Of a stretch of DNA of 64,000 nt, positions 1 to 6,993 are shown piece after piece. Source of the stretch: Roseivirga sp. E12 (GTDB lineage: Bacteria > Bacteroidota > Bacteroidia > Cytophagales > Cyclobacteriaceae). A program made the position numbers and the translations under genes. The notes under the pieces are model-generated. The model was not told the origin of the DNA and made no database searches. It saw nothing but the letters and a program-made list of their open reading frames with translations. The stretch lies in the NCBI RefSeq assembly GCF_017592825.1, contig NZ_JAGFMD010000011.1:47479-111478 (forward strand), read 5' to 3'. Numbering within the stretch: position 1 is the stretch's first letter; the number at the start of each line of letters is the position of its first letter.

Positions 1-2931
1 CCCCATATTTTCAAGACGCTCGCGTAGTTTAAGCACGTTTCTTTCTAGTTCTTCAAGAGGTTTCTCCTGAGGAACCTCTTCTTCACTTAGAAGCAATTGA
101 TCAAGGTCTACATTGAACTCTACTGAAAGTCGTTCCTTAACAGAGCTCAATTCTAACTTTGTTTCGTTGAGTCTATTTTGAAGCTCCATCATGAGCGTAT
201 CAGAATGCTCGCGCTTGCGTTGAAGTTCGCGAAGAGTTTTGTCAGAGACATCTATGTCACCTCGCTGAGCATAATAGTCTTTTTCCGCCTCGTTTACTCC
301 TTTTTCGATAGACTCCTTCTCATCATACATTTCGATGAGTTCATCTTCATTTGATTCGGTATTGGCAATTAGACGTTTGATCTCAGCTTCATTGTTGCCG
401 AGTTCGAGTTGGTTTTTTTCTATGCGCTGTTTGCTTCCTTCAAAGGCGGTCTGCTTAAAGCCAATTTCTTGGTTGACAGAGCTAACTCGATTTTGCTTTT
501 GGTGGAAAAGTATATTTCTCTCATTGAAAACCTGAGACTTTTCTGCAAGCTTCTGTGACTCAGTCTTTGCCTTCTCTTCTAGGGATCCAATAATGCCTTG
601 AACTTCAGTAAAGGCCGTTTCTTCCTCTAACACAGTTGGCTTAAGCTGATCGAGTGAGGCACTGATTTTATCAATATTGGCAACAATGTCCTCTTTGCGA
701 TTGGCTCTGCTGGAAAGCATTTGCCCCAGTTGCTCTTTCTTGGTCTTAATAGAGATCAACTCTTCATTGACACGATTGAAATCCGTCTGCAGTTGATCGA
801 TTTCAGACTTAAAGGTGTCTGATTTTAATCGAGCTAATTCTTGTTGGCGATGCTCAAGCTTTTCCTTAATGTCGACAGACTTGGTCTCCAGGGACTTAAT
901 GCCCTTTTCGAGCTTTTCAAGGTTTTTCGCACGTCCTATACGCTTACCTTCAAATAAACCAACTGATCCGCCTGATACACTGAATTTACGTTTGGTGTAT
1001 TGCCCACTTTCAGTAATAAATATTGCTGAGTCATCTACCGGGATGTCCCCGGGGCCGCCATTGACGATAAATACATTCTCCAAAATGAAGCCGATCAGTT
1101 TCTTGTACTTAGGCTCGTATTCAACTATTTCAGTAGCATGAATAGCATTTTCAAATAGCTTCGACTCTTTGGCTTCATAATGATCGAAGGCATCCAGTAC
1201 AAAGAAGTTTGCCTTTCCTTTTGAAGCATCACTCAGGATATTCACTGCTTCGAATGCCTGGCGTTCAGTATCAACTATATAATAGTTCATATATGTCTCG
1301 AGATAGTTCTCGATAGTGACACGATACTTTTCGTCACAAGTAATGATATCGGAAAGGAGCGGAGCAGATTTATTCCAGTTGGCCTTCTTTTTCAAGAACT
1401 TGATGGCTTCCGGAAATCCTTCCAAGTTCTCAACAAGAGATTTTGTAAGGTTGTATTCGTTCTTTTTTGAGTCCAGACTTCTACTAACGGTGGTCAGTTC
1501 CTCTCTTATGAGGTCGATAGTCTCAGAGGTCTGTTGAACTGCTTTTGAGTGTTTTTCCTCAGCAGTTTTTCTGTCATCTAGAAGTTTCTTTTTTTCATCG
1601 AAATCCTTCTGGAGGCTTGAAAGCTTTTCGTCAAACTGTGCAAGTGTCTCAGATTGCTCAGAAGTGTCTGACTCAGTTTTGGCAAACTCTGCCTTTAGCG
1701 TATCAAGCTGAATCTCCTTTATCTCAATATCCTTTTTGAGATTATAAAGGCGTTCTCGTTTATCAGCAAAAGTCCTTCTTTTCTCTTCGTACTCATCTTG
1801 AGAACCTTGAGAAATAGCCTTTTGCTCCTGAAATATTTTTTCTAATGAACCAACCTCATTTGTAATGTTCTTAAGGTCTTTCTCTGCCTCATCTAGTTCT
1901 TTCCTTAAGCTTTCGAGGCTAAAAGCTGCCCTTTCATTGCTCTTACGATCGGATTCTATTTGTTCCCTAAGGTTGTCACTTTTATCCTCTAAAAAAGTAA
2001 GACGTTCATTCTTGATCTTTCTATCACTTTCGAACTGCCTGATTTTATTAACGTGTTCGTTAAGTGTTCTTTGGCGAGAGGCGAGTAACTTTTCCTTAGT
2101 GATAAGGCCTGTTTTTCCTTTTTCAATATTTGCCTCTTGATTAGCAACCATTTGACCGATCTCAATCTTACGGTCGCTTTCTTGCTTTATCTCAGCTTCT
2201 AGTTTCTTGAAGCTGTCTGTTTTTTCTGAAACGGCTCTTCTAGCAAGTTGAATACTGTCTACCTTGTATTCTTCCTTGAGTTTGTAATATCTCTCGGCCT
2301 GACGAGCCTGTTTTTCGAGCGACTTAAGGTTCTTCTCTATTTCGAAGAGCAAATCTTCGACCCGATCGAGGTCGTCATCGGTGTCTTTTAGTTTTCTAAG
2401 GGTTTCTTTCTTCCGCTTCTTGAACTTGGAAATACCTGCAGCTTCTTCAAATAAGTCACGTCTGGAATCATCTTTATCATTGAGAAGGTTGTCCACCATT
2501 TTCAACTCTATGATGGCATAGCTATTAGAGGCTATACCGGTATCCATAAAGAGATTGTTGATGTCCTTGAGTCTACAACTTACCCCATTCAATAAGTACT
2601 CACTTTCACCCGAGCGATAGTACCTTCTTGTAATAGTGACTTCAGTGTACTCTGTGGGTAATAGGTTTTTTGTGTTTTTGAACGAAAGAGAAACTTCGGC
2701 TAGTTGAGTGGGCTTTCTTTTCTTGGTACCATTGAAGATGATATTCTCCATCTTTTCAGAACGGAGCATCCTAGTTTTTTGCTCGCCAAGTACCCAACGA
2801 ATGGAGTCGACCACATTGGATTTCCCACATCCATTTGGTCCTACAATGCCCGTAATACCCTCATCGAAATTGATAACAACTTTGTCTCCGAAGCTCTTAA
2901 ATCCCTTTATTTCAAGTTTGGTAAGTTGCAT
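1..2931 (-). CDS. smc: Chromosome partition protein SMC, 3' end cut by window
   Basis: First 977 codons of the SMC ATPase, which organises and segregates the chromosome as a dimer with ScpA/ScpB. The product starts MQLTKLEIKGFKSFGDK and carries the Walker A motif GPNGCGKSN near residue 33, followed by VVDSIRWVLGEQ, all typical of the SMC head. A long charged coiled coil follows. The hinge lies near residues 600-665, where the conserved SGGSVGLFEGKRIGRAK segment is seen. The returning coiled coil runs to the window edge, so the C-terminal ABC signature and Walker B are outside the window. The ATG at 2931 is the natural family start. The gene is divergent from the small membrane-anchored protein at 3000. 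Confidence 0.96.
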   Translation of the reverse strand, partial: MQLTKLEIKGFKSFGDKVVINFDEGITGIVGPNGCGKSNVVDSIRWVLGEQKTRMLRSEKMENIIFNGTKKRKPTQLAEVSLSFKNTKNLLPTEYTEVTITRRYYRSGESEYLLNGVSCRLKDINNLFMDTGIASNSYAIIELKMVDNLLNDKDDSRRDLFEEAAGISKFKKRKKETLRKLKDTDDDLDRVEDLLFEIEKNLKSLEKQARQAERYYKLKEEYKVDSIQLARRAVSEKTDSFKKLEAEIKQESDRKIEIGQMVANQEANIEKGKTGLITKEKLLASRQRTLNEHVNKIRQFESDRKIKNERLTFLEDKSDNLREQIESDRKSNERAAFSLESLRKELDEAEKDLKNITNEVGSLEKIFQEQKAISQGSQDEYEEKRRTFADKRERLYNLKKDIEIKEIQLDTLKAEFAKTESDTSEQSETLAQFDEKLSSLQKDFDEKKKLLDDRKTAEEKHSKAVQQTSETIDLIREELTTVSRSLDSKKNEYNLTKSLVENLEGFPEAIKFLKKKANWNKSAPLLSDIITCDEKYRVTIENYLETYMNYYIVDTERQAFEAVNILSDASKGKANFFVLDAFDHYEAKESKLFENAIHATEIVEYEPKYKKLIGFILENVFIVNGGPGDIPVDDSAIFITESGQYTKRKFSVSGGSVGLFEGKRIGRAKNLEKLEKGIKSLETKSVDIKEKLEHRQQELARLKSDTFKSEIDQLQTDFNRVNEELISIKTKKEQLGQMLSSRANRKEDIVANIDKISASLDQLKPTVLEEETAFTEVQGIIGSLEEKAKTESQKLAEKSQVFNERNILFHQKQNRVSSVNQEIGFKQTAFEGSKQRIEKNQLELGNNEAEIKRLIANTESNEDELIEMYDEKESIEKGVNEAEKDYYAQRGDIDVSDKTLRELQRKREHSDTLMMELQNRLNETKLELSSVKERLSVEFNVDLDQLLLSEEEVPQEKPLEELERNVLKLRERLENMG

Positions 2932-2983
2932 TAACTAGAATCCGTAAAAAGTAGGTATAGCTAGCAAAATTAGAATTAATTCT

Positions 2984-2991
2984 TAGATTTG
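2984..2991 (+). promoter_or_regulatory. Candidate -7 element for the 3000-3446 gene
   Basis: TAGATTTG matches the Bacteroidota -7 consensus TAnnTTTG exactly and lies 8 bases before the ATG at 3000, implying a nearly leaderless transcript. No clear TTTG -33 box is seen at the usual 18-20 base spacing. Confidence 0.4.
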
Positions 2992-2999
2992 CTAGTGTC

Positions 3000-3446
3000 A
3001 TGGACTTCGACTTTAGCACTGCTCTTTATCTCATTCTTGGAATTATATATTTTATTTTTTCAGGTGTTAAAAAGAAAAACCAACGAGACAAAAATCAGCC
3101 ACAAAGAGGGAGAACCTCAAACCCCGAAACTGTCGGTCCACCACCAGTATCAAGAAAGCCTTCATTTGAGGAATTATTAGAAGAGTTCACTGGTCAAAAG
3201 ACGGTACAACCGGAACCTCAGCCAGAACCAATTGCTCCAATAGTAACTCCACCGACTAATGTATATGAGAATCCTAAACCTGTGACTGAGGTTTTGACAA
3301 AGAAGGAGAACCAACCATTGGTATCATTTAAAGAGTACGAACTTGACAGCGTGGAAGATCAAGAAGATTATAGAGAAATGTTTTCTAGCCTTGATGATGC
3401 GAAAAGAGCCTTTGTTGCCTCAGAAGTATTCAGTAGAAAGTATTAA
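3000..3446 (+). CDS. Membrane-anchored hypothetical protein
   Basis: A 148-residue protein of no family I recognise. It begins with a single hydrophobic segment (about residues 5-23, ALYLILGIIYFIFSGV) followed at once by a basic KKKNQRDK stretch, so it should be anchored with the remainder in the cytoplasm. Residues 40-100 are rich in Pro, Glu and Gln and look disordered. The C-terminus (DDAKRAFVASEVFSRKY) looks like a short helix and may be the conserved functional part. It is divergent from smc and converges on the BlaR1-like gene with a 4-base overlap of the stop regions. Function unknown. Confidence 0.75.
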   Translation: MDFDFSTALYLILGIIYFIFSGVKKKNQRDKNQPQRGRTSNPETVGPPPVSRKPSFEELLEEFTGQKTVQPEPQPEPIAPIVTPPTNVYENPKPVTEVLTKKENQPLVSFKEYELDSVEDQEDYREMFSSLDDAKRAFVASEVFSRKY

Positions 3447-4744
3447 GATCTTTTCAATTGAATCGGAAGTACAATGTCAGTATCCTGTGCTTCTCCATTC
3501 TTAATTCCAGGACTCCACTTGCCACCTCGTGCTAGGGCATTAATGACTTGGCGTTCATAATCTGTCCCAAGTCCCTCAGTAAAGCGAAGGTTTTCAATCA
3601 ACCCTTTTCTATTCACCGTGAAGCGCACTTCAACTTCTCCATCATGTTGGGTAGCAACTGTGCTACCCGGATGCGTAATGTTGTCTTCAATAAACTCTTC
3701 CCAGTCTTTTGCACCTTTCAATGGGGCAGGTACTACATCTGATGCGCCAAAAGTGTTGTTTTCTATTTGGTAACCATTAATGGTCAATCCTTCTGGTATG
3801 GCCGCTTCAAATGAGAATATAAAGAACAATAGAGCAATAAGTGGTAATGGAATAAGAAGCCTTAAGAAATTGACCTTCTTGTTCTTGGCCAACATTTGAA
3901 CACGTTTTACAGTCTGGTTTTTCCCAAAGTAGCTACCATATTCAAGTCCCATTTTTCGGAATACAGTTTTAACTAAGAGTCTACTGTAAACGTCTTTTCC
4001 AGTTTGTAAGGCTACTTTTCTATCTGCCAAGTACTCGTGACTTTCTTCTAACAATAGTTTGTACAAGTACATAAAAGGATTAAACCAGAAGAGTACTTTT
4101 AATAACTCGATGAACATGATGTCATAAGAATGCTTCTCCTTGATGTGCACCATTTCATGATCCATTACTTGTTGTTTTTCTTCATTGGTCAATGCGATAG
4201 TATTATCCCAAAACAAGTATTTGAAGAATGAGAAGGTTGGCATAGAACCATCAGTCTTTACGAGGAAATAATCTCCCTTGACTTTGTACCGAGTTCTATG
4301 TCTTTTAAACCAGATGATTTCTTTGAAAGATCTGATTTGTAAAAGTAATTTTGCCAGACCGATTGTTACACCCCCCACATAAAGTACTAGAAGTGCTTCC
4401 CACCAGAGTAAGAATGGTCGTTCAGACTGTGCTGTAATTGTATATGAGTAAGCTTTATCGGCTTCAATGATAGGTTCACTACCCACCTCATTACCTACTT
4501 GATGTATTGAATTTAGAACTGCCGGGGTATTTGCTGGATTGTAGTCAATTTCCAATAGGGGAAAGGTGACTGAGAAAAGTATTGCAGCCAATAAATAGAA
4601 TCTGTTGTACTGAAAGCTCTTTTCTCTTCTTAACAGAAAGTAATAAGCTAAGTACAAAATAGCTAAGCATGTAGCCGATTCAAGTGCATAAATGAGTGCG
4701 TCATTTAGCCCTTCTAATAATTCTATGGTTGGATGCTTTCCCAT
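3443..4744 (-). CDS. BlaR1/MecR1-like M56 peptidase with TonB C-terminal domain
   Basis: A 433-residue integral membrane metallopeptidase. N-terminal membrane helices at about 15-35, 45-65 and 110-130 precede the cytoplasmic M56 domain with its zinc motif HEMVH near residue 195. A further helix lies near 305-325. The last 75 residues form a TonB C-terminal-like domain (VEVRFTVNRKGLIENLRF... then LPIQLKRS). In the M56 family, sensing triggers cleavage of a BlaI-type repressor. The M56-TonB fusion is common in Bacteroidota, and its signal is generally unknown. It lies 6 bases after the BlaI-like repressor gene, with which it presumably forms an operon. No beta-lactamase gene is nearby, so antibiotic sensing should not be assumed. 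Confidence 0.9.
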   Translation of the reverse strand: MGKHPTIELLEGLNDALIYALESATCLAILYLAYYFLLRREKSFQYNRFYLLAAILFSVTFPLLEIDYNPANTPAVLNSIHQVGNEVGSEPIIEADKAYSYTITAQSERPFLLWWEALLVLYVGGVTIGLAKLLLQIRSFKEIIWFKRHRTRYKVKGDYFLVKTDGSMPTFSFFKYLFWDNTIALTNEEKQQVMDHEMVHIKEKHSYDIMFIELLKVLFWFNPFMYLYKLLLEESHEYLADRKVALQTGKDVYSRLLVKTVFRKMGLEYGSYFGKNQTVKRVQMLAKNKKVNFLRLLIPLPLIALLFFIFSFEAAIPEGLTINGYQIENNTFGASDVVPAPLKGAKDWEEFIEDNITHPGSTVATQHDGEVEVRFTVNRKGLIENLRFTEGLGTDYERQVINALARGGKWSPGIKNGEAQDTDIVLPIQLKRS

Positions 4745-4750
4745 TAGTCC

Positions 4751-5125
4751 TTATTCATCCTTGTCTTTCAAGTTATCTTCAACATGCTGCATTAATGATT
4801 CGAAATCATTAATGTCCATATCGTTTTCTTTGGCAAAAAATGAAACCAGTTTTTGGAATGATCCTCCAAAATATCCACCGATGAAATTCTTAAGGTAAAA
4901 ATTGCTATAGGTGGTCTTGTCAATAATAGGGAAGTACTCATGCGTCTTTCCATAGGCTTTATATCCGACAAACCCCTTTTTCTCAAGAATTCTGATGATT
5001 GTAGATACGGTATTGTATGCTGGCTTTGGTTCAGACATTTTTGCTAAAACGTCTTTGACAAACCCTTTTTCGATTTGCCATAGAATTTGCATTACCTGTT
5101 CCTCTGCCTTTGTCAATTCCTTCAT
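4751..5125 (-). CDS. BlaI/MecI-family transcriptional repressor
   Basis: A 124-residue winged-helix repressor starting MKELTKAEEQVMQILW, the standard BlaI/MecI/CopY N-terminus. The recognition region PAYNTVSTIIRILEKKGFVG is seen at about residues 35-55, followed by a C-terminal dimerisation helix region that M56 partners cleave in the family. I chose the ATG at 5125 over an in-frame TTG at 5152 because that TTG lies inside the predicted -7 promoter element and the family begins at the ATG. It is co-transcribed with the downstream M56-TonB gene. An inverted repeat overlapping its own promoter suggests autorepression. Confidence 0.92.
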   Translation of the reverse strand: MKELTKAEEQVMQILWQIEKGFVKDVLAKMSEPKPAYNTVSTIIRILEKKGFVGYKAYGKTHEYFPIIDKTTYSNFYLKNFIGGYFGGSFQKLVSFFAKENDMDINDFESLMQHVEDNLKDKDE

Positions 5126-5149
5126 AACTATTCTTTTGATACTATCGAT

Positions 5150-5180
5150 CAATTATACAACTATCCAACTAGTTTTCAAA
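5150..5180 (-). promoter_or_regulatory. Promoter of the BlaI/BlaR1-like operon
   Basis: On the reverse strand, TTTG (5180-5177), a 19-base spacer and TATAATTG (5157-5150) fit the Bacteroidota -33/-7 promoter with one -7 mismatch. Transcription would start about 18 bases before the ATG at 5125. Confidence 0.55.
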
Positions 5181-5195
5181 CTAACCTGTTAGTTT
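5167..5195. promoter_or_regulatory. Candidate BlaI operator (two palindromes)
   Basis: A 7-base inverted repeat, AAACTAA-cctg-TTAGTTT (5178-5195), overlaps the -33 box. The perfect palindrome AACTAGTT (5167-5174) lies in the promoter spacer. Both contain ACTA/TAGT half sites. The placement fits repression by the adjacent BlaI-like protein, an inference from position. Confidence 0.5.
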
Positions 5196-5213
5196 TTATT
5201 ATCTTTGGTTAGT

Positions 5214-5876
5214 CTAGTATTGGGTCAGTGCGAATGAAATAATATTCGCTCCCATACGCAATGCTTTTAGTCTTACTTCTTCAGGGTCGTTGTGTATTCT
5301 CCTGTCTTCCCAACCATTTCCAAGGTCTGACTCATAAGAATAAAAACATACAAGTCTCCCTTCATAAATCAGGCCAAAACCTTGCGGAGGCTTGTTATCA
5401 TGTTCATGAATTTTTGGAAGCCCTTTTTCGAACTTGAATTTCTGGTTATAAATGGGGTGATCGAAGGGTAGTTGGACGAATTCCAGCTCAGGGAAAATTT
5501 TCTTCACTTCCAACCTTACATAAGGATCAAGCCCGTAGTTATCATCTATGTGTAAAAAACCACCAGCGATTAGGTAATTACGAATGTTTTCAGCCTCACT
5601 GCTGCTAAAAACAACATTGCCATGGCCTGTCATATAGATATAGGCATACTCGAATATTTCAGGACTCCCGGCCTCAACAATAGCGTCCTGGGTGTCAAAT
5701 GATGTTCTGAGGTTCTCATTGCAGAATTTCGCCAAGTTAGGTAAGGCGGTTTTGTTGGCATACCAATCACCACCACCACTATACTTGAGTTTAGCCATTT
5801 TCAACTGCTCCTTTTGTGCAAAAAGCGTTAGTGATAGACAGAGCATTAACAATGAGAGTACAAACTTCTTTGACAT
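5214..5876 (-). CDS. DUF4159 domain-containing secreted protein
   Basis: A 220-residue protein with a Sec signal peptide (about residues 1-20, ending LTLFAQ). The rest matches the DUF4159 pattern as I know it: KYSGGGDWYANKTALPNL near the N-terminus, YIYMTGHG near residue 79, then FLHIDDNYG and the ending LRMGANIISFALTQY. The fold resembles a glutamine-amidotransferase-like domain, but no catalytic triad can be named from sequence alone. It should be periplasmic. It is transcribed away from the NUDIX gene and lies upstream of the BlaI operon on the same strand. Enzymatic role unknown. Confidence 0.85.
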   Translation of the reverse strand: MSKKFVLSLLMLCLSLTLFAQKEQLKMAKLKYSGGGDWYANKTALPNLAKFCNENLRTSFDTQDAIVEAGSPEIFEYAYIYMTGHGNVVFSSSEAENIRNYLIAGGFLHIDDNYGLDPYVRLEVKKIFPELEFVQLPFDHPIYNQKFKFEKGLPKIHEHDNKPPQGFGLIYEGRLVCFYSYESDLGNGWEDRRIHNDPEEVRLKALRMGANIISFALTQY

Positions 5877-5968
5877 TGATTTTCGGTTATGAAACTTAAT
5901 AGTTGGAACGATTATTCGTCTTTGAAGTTTATAATTTAATTCTCAGTAATAAAACACATTTTTGTCAA

Positions 5969-6610
5969 GTGATACTCAATTCGTTTGATCAGTTTGTAGA
6001 TAGTCTTGCAAAAAGGCTGACTGAACCTCTCCCAGGCAGGAGTGCTCAGGAAACTATGGCCCCCAGGCCAATCAGTGAAAGGCGATTCCAAGAAGATCCG
6101 AATAATCCTGCTAGGCCAGGTGGTGTTATGGTTTTACTTTACCCAAAGAATGGAGATATCTATATTCCTTTAACAAAAAGACCTGTTTACACCGGAGCCC
6201 ATAGTGGACAGGTCAGCTTACCCGGTGGTAAAGTTGAGCAGACGGATCGTGATATTGTCCATACAGCATTGCGTGAAACTCAGGAAGAGATAGGGGTTGC
6301 GAATGAGTCGATAGAGGTTATAGGTCAGCTTTCGGAACTCTTTATTATTGCAAGTAATTTCAAGGTTTTTCCGACCGTAGGAGTCCTTCGGTCACCACCC
6401 AACTTAATTCCTGATGCACGTGAGGTAACGAGGGTGTTAACACCTTCTATTAGAGAGCTCAGAGATTTAAGCAGGCGAAGTACCAAGACCATGCATTTCC
6501 CACCATATACTATCGAGTCACCCTATTTCGATGTAGAAGGAGAGGTGGTTTGGGGTGCAACCGCAATGATTTTAAGCGAGCTGGTTCACGTGATTGAAGA
6601 ATTTTATTGA
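5969..6610 (+). CDS. NUDIX hydrolase, CoA pyrophosphatase (NudL-like)
   Basis: Predicted to hydrolyse CoA and derivatives to 3'-phosphoadenosine-5'-phosphate and acyl-phosphopantetheine. The NuCoA-type motif (PLTKRP...HSGQVSLPGGK) leads directly into the Nudix box, with GGKVEQTD and REtxEEIG (TALRETQEEIGV) carrying the metal-binding glutamates. I place the start at GTG 5969, giving 213 residues beginning ILNSFDQFVDSLAKRL, which fits the family. An in-frame TTG at 5903 would add 22 residues that do not. The 3' end overlaps the convergent RidA gene by 7 bases. Start site is the least certain part. Confidence 0.88.
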   Translation: MILNSFDQFVDSLAKRLTEPLPGRSAQETMAPRPISERRFQEDPNNPARPGGVMVLLYPKNGDIYIPLTKRPVYTGAHSGQVSLPGGKVEQTDRDIVHTALRETQEEIGVANESIEVIGQLSELFIIASNFKVFPTVGVLRSPPNLIPDAREVTRVLTPSIRELRDLSRRSTKTMHFPPYTIESPYFDVEGEVVWGATAMILSELVHVIEEFY

Positions 6611-6993
6611 TTGATAATAGCCGTAGCTTCAATCTCTACAAGATACTTATCATCAATTAGCCTGGATACTTCCACCATTGTGGTACAAGGTTTTATTTCG
6701 CCAAACACTTCTTGGTGAGCTTTCCCAATGGCCTCCCAATCGTCTATGTTGGTGACAAACATTCTTGTTCTTACTACATCTTCTATGGACGCTCCGGCAC
6801 TTTCAAGAGTCGCCTTGATTTTGTCCAGAGAATATTTTGTCTGGAGATATGGGTCATTACCGCCTAACAATTGACCTTCATGATCGGCAACCGTACCTGT
6901 TACCTCAATAGTATTACCGACTTTAACGGCTCTCGAATAACCCACAATGTCTTCCCATGGGCTGCCTGATGAATAGTTCGTTCGATTACTCAT
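6604..6993 (-). CDS. RidA/YjgF-family protein
   Basis: A 129-residue Rid-family protein. Family members hydrolyse reactive enamine/imine intermediates, as in 2-aminoacrylate detoxification. The typical core is present: VRTRMFVTNIDDWEAIGKAH near residues 77-95 contains the conserved Arg, and TMVEVSRLIDDKYLVEIEA gives the C-terminal strand. Its N-terminus (SGSPWEDIVGYSRAVKVGN) matches the subgroup that begins with SPWE, not canonical RidA, so the substrate may differ. The start codon overlaps the end of the upstream histidine-kinase gene by 8 bases, suggesting translational coupling. Confidence 0.92.
   Translation of the reverse strand: MSNRTNYSSGSPWEDIVGYSRAVKVGNTIEVTGTVADHEGQLLGGNDPYLQTKYSLDKIKATLESAGASIEDVVRTRMFVTNIDDWEAIGKAHQEVFGEIKPCTTMVEVSRLIDDKYLVEIEATAIINQ

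Noticed and set aside
2704..2938. Two overlapping forward frames opposite the smc start
   Set aside because: They are shadows of the Walker A region of smc, with no family resemblance.
3443..5125. Beta-lactam resistance operon
   Set aside because: The regulator pair resembles BlaI/BlaR1, but no beta-lactamase or PBP2a gene is next to it, and M56-TonB proteins are widespread with other or unknown roles.
5126..5152. N-terminal extension of the BlaI-like protein from TTG 5152
   Set aside because: The codon lies in the predicted -7 element and the extension is outside the family alignment.
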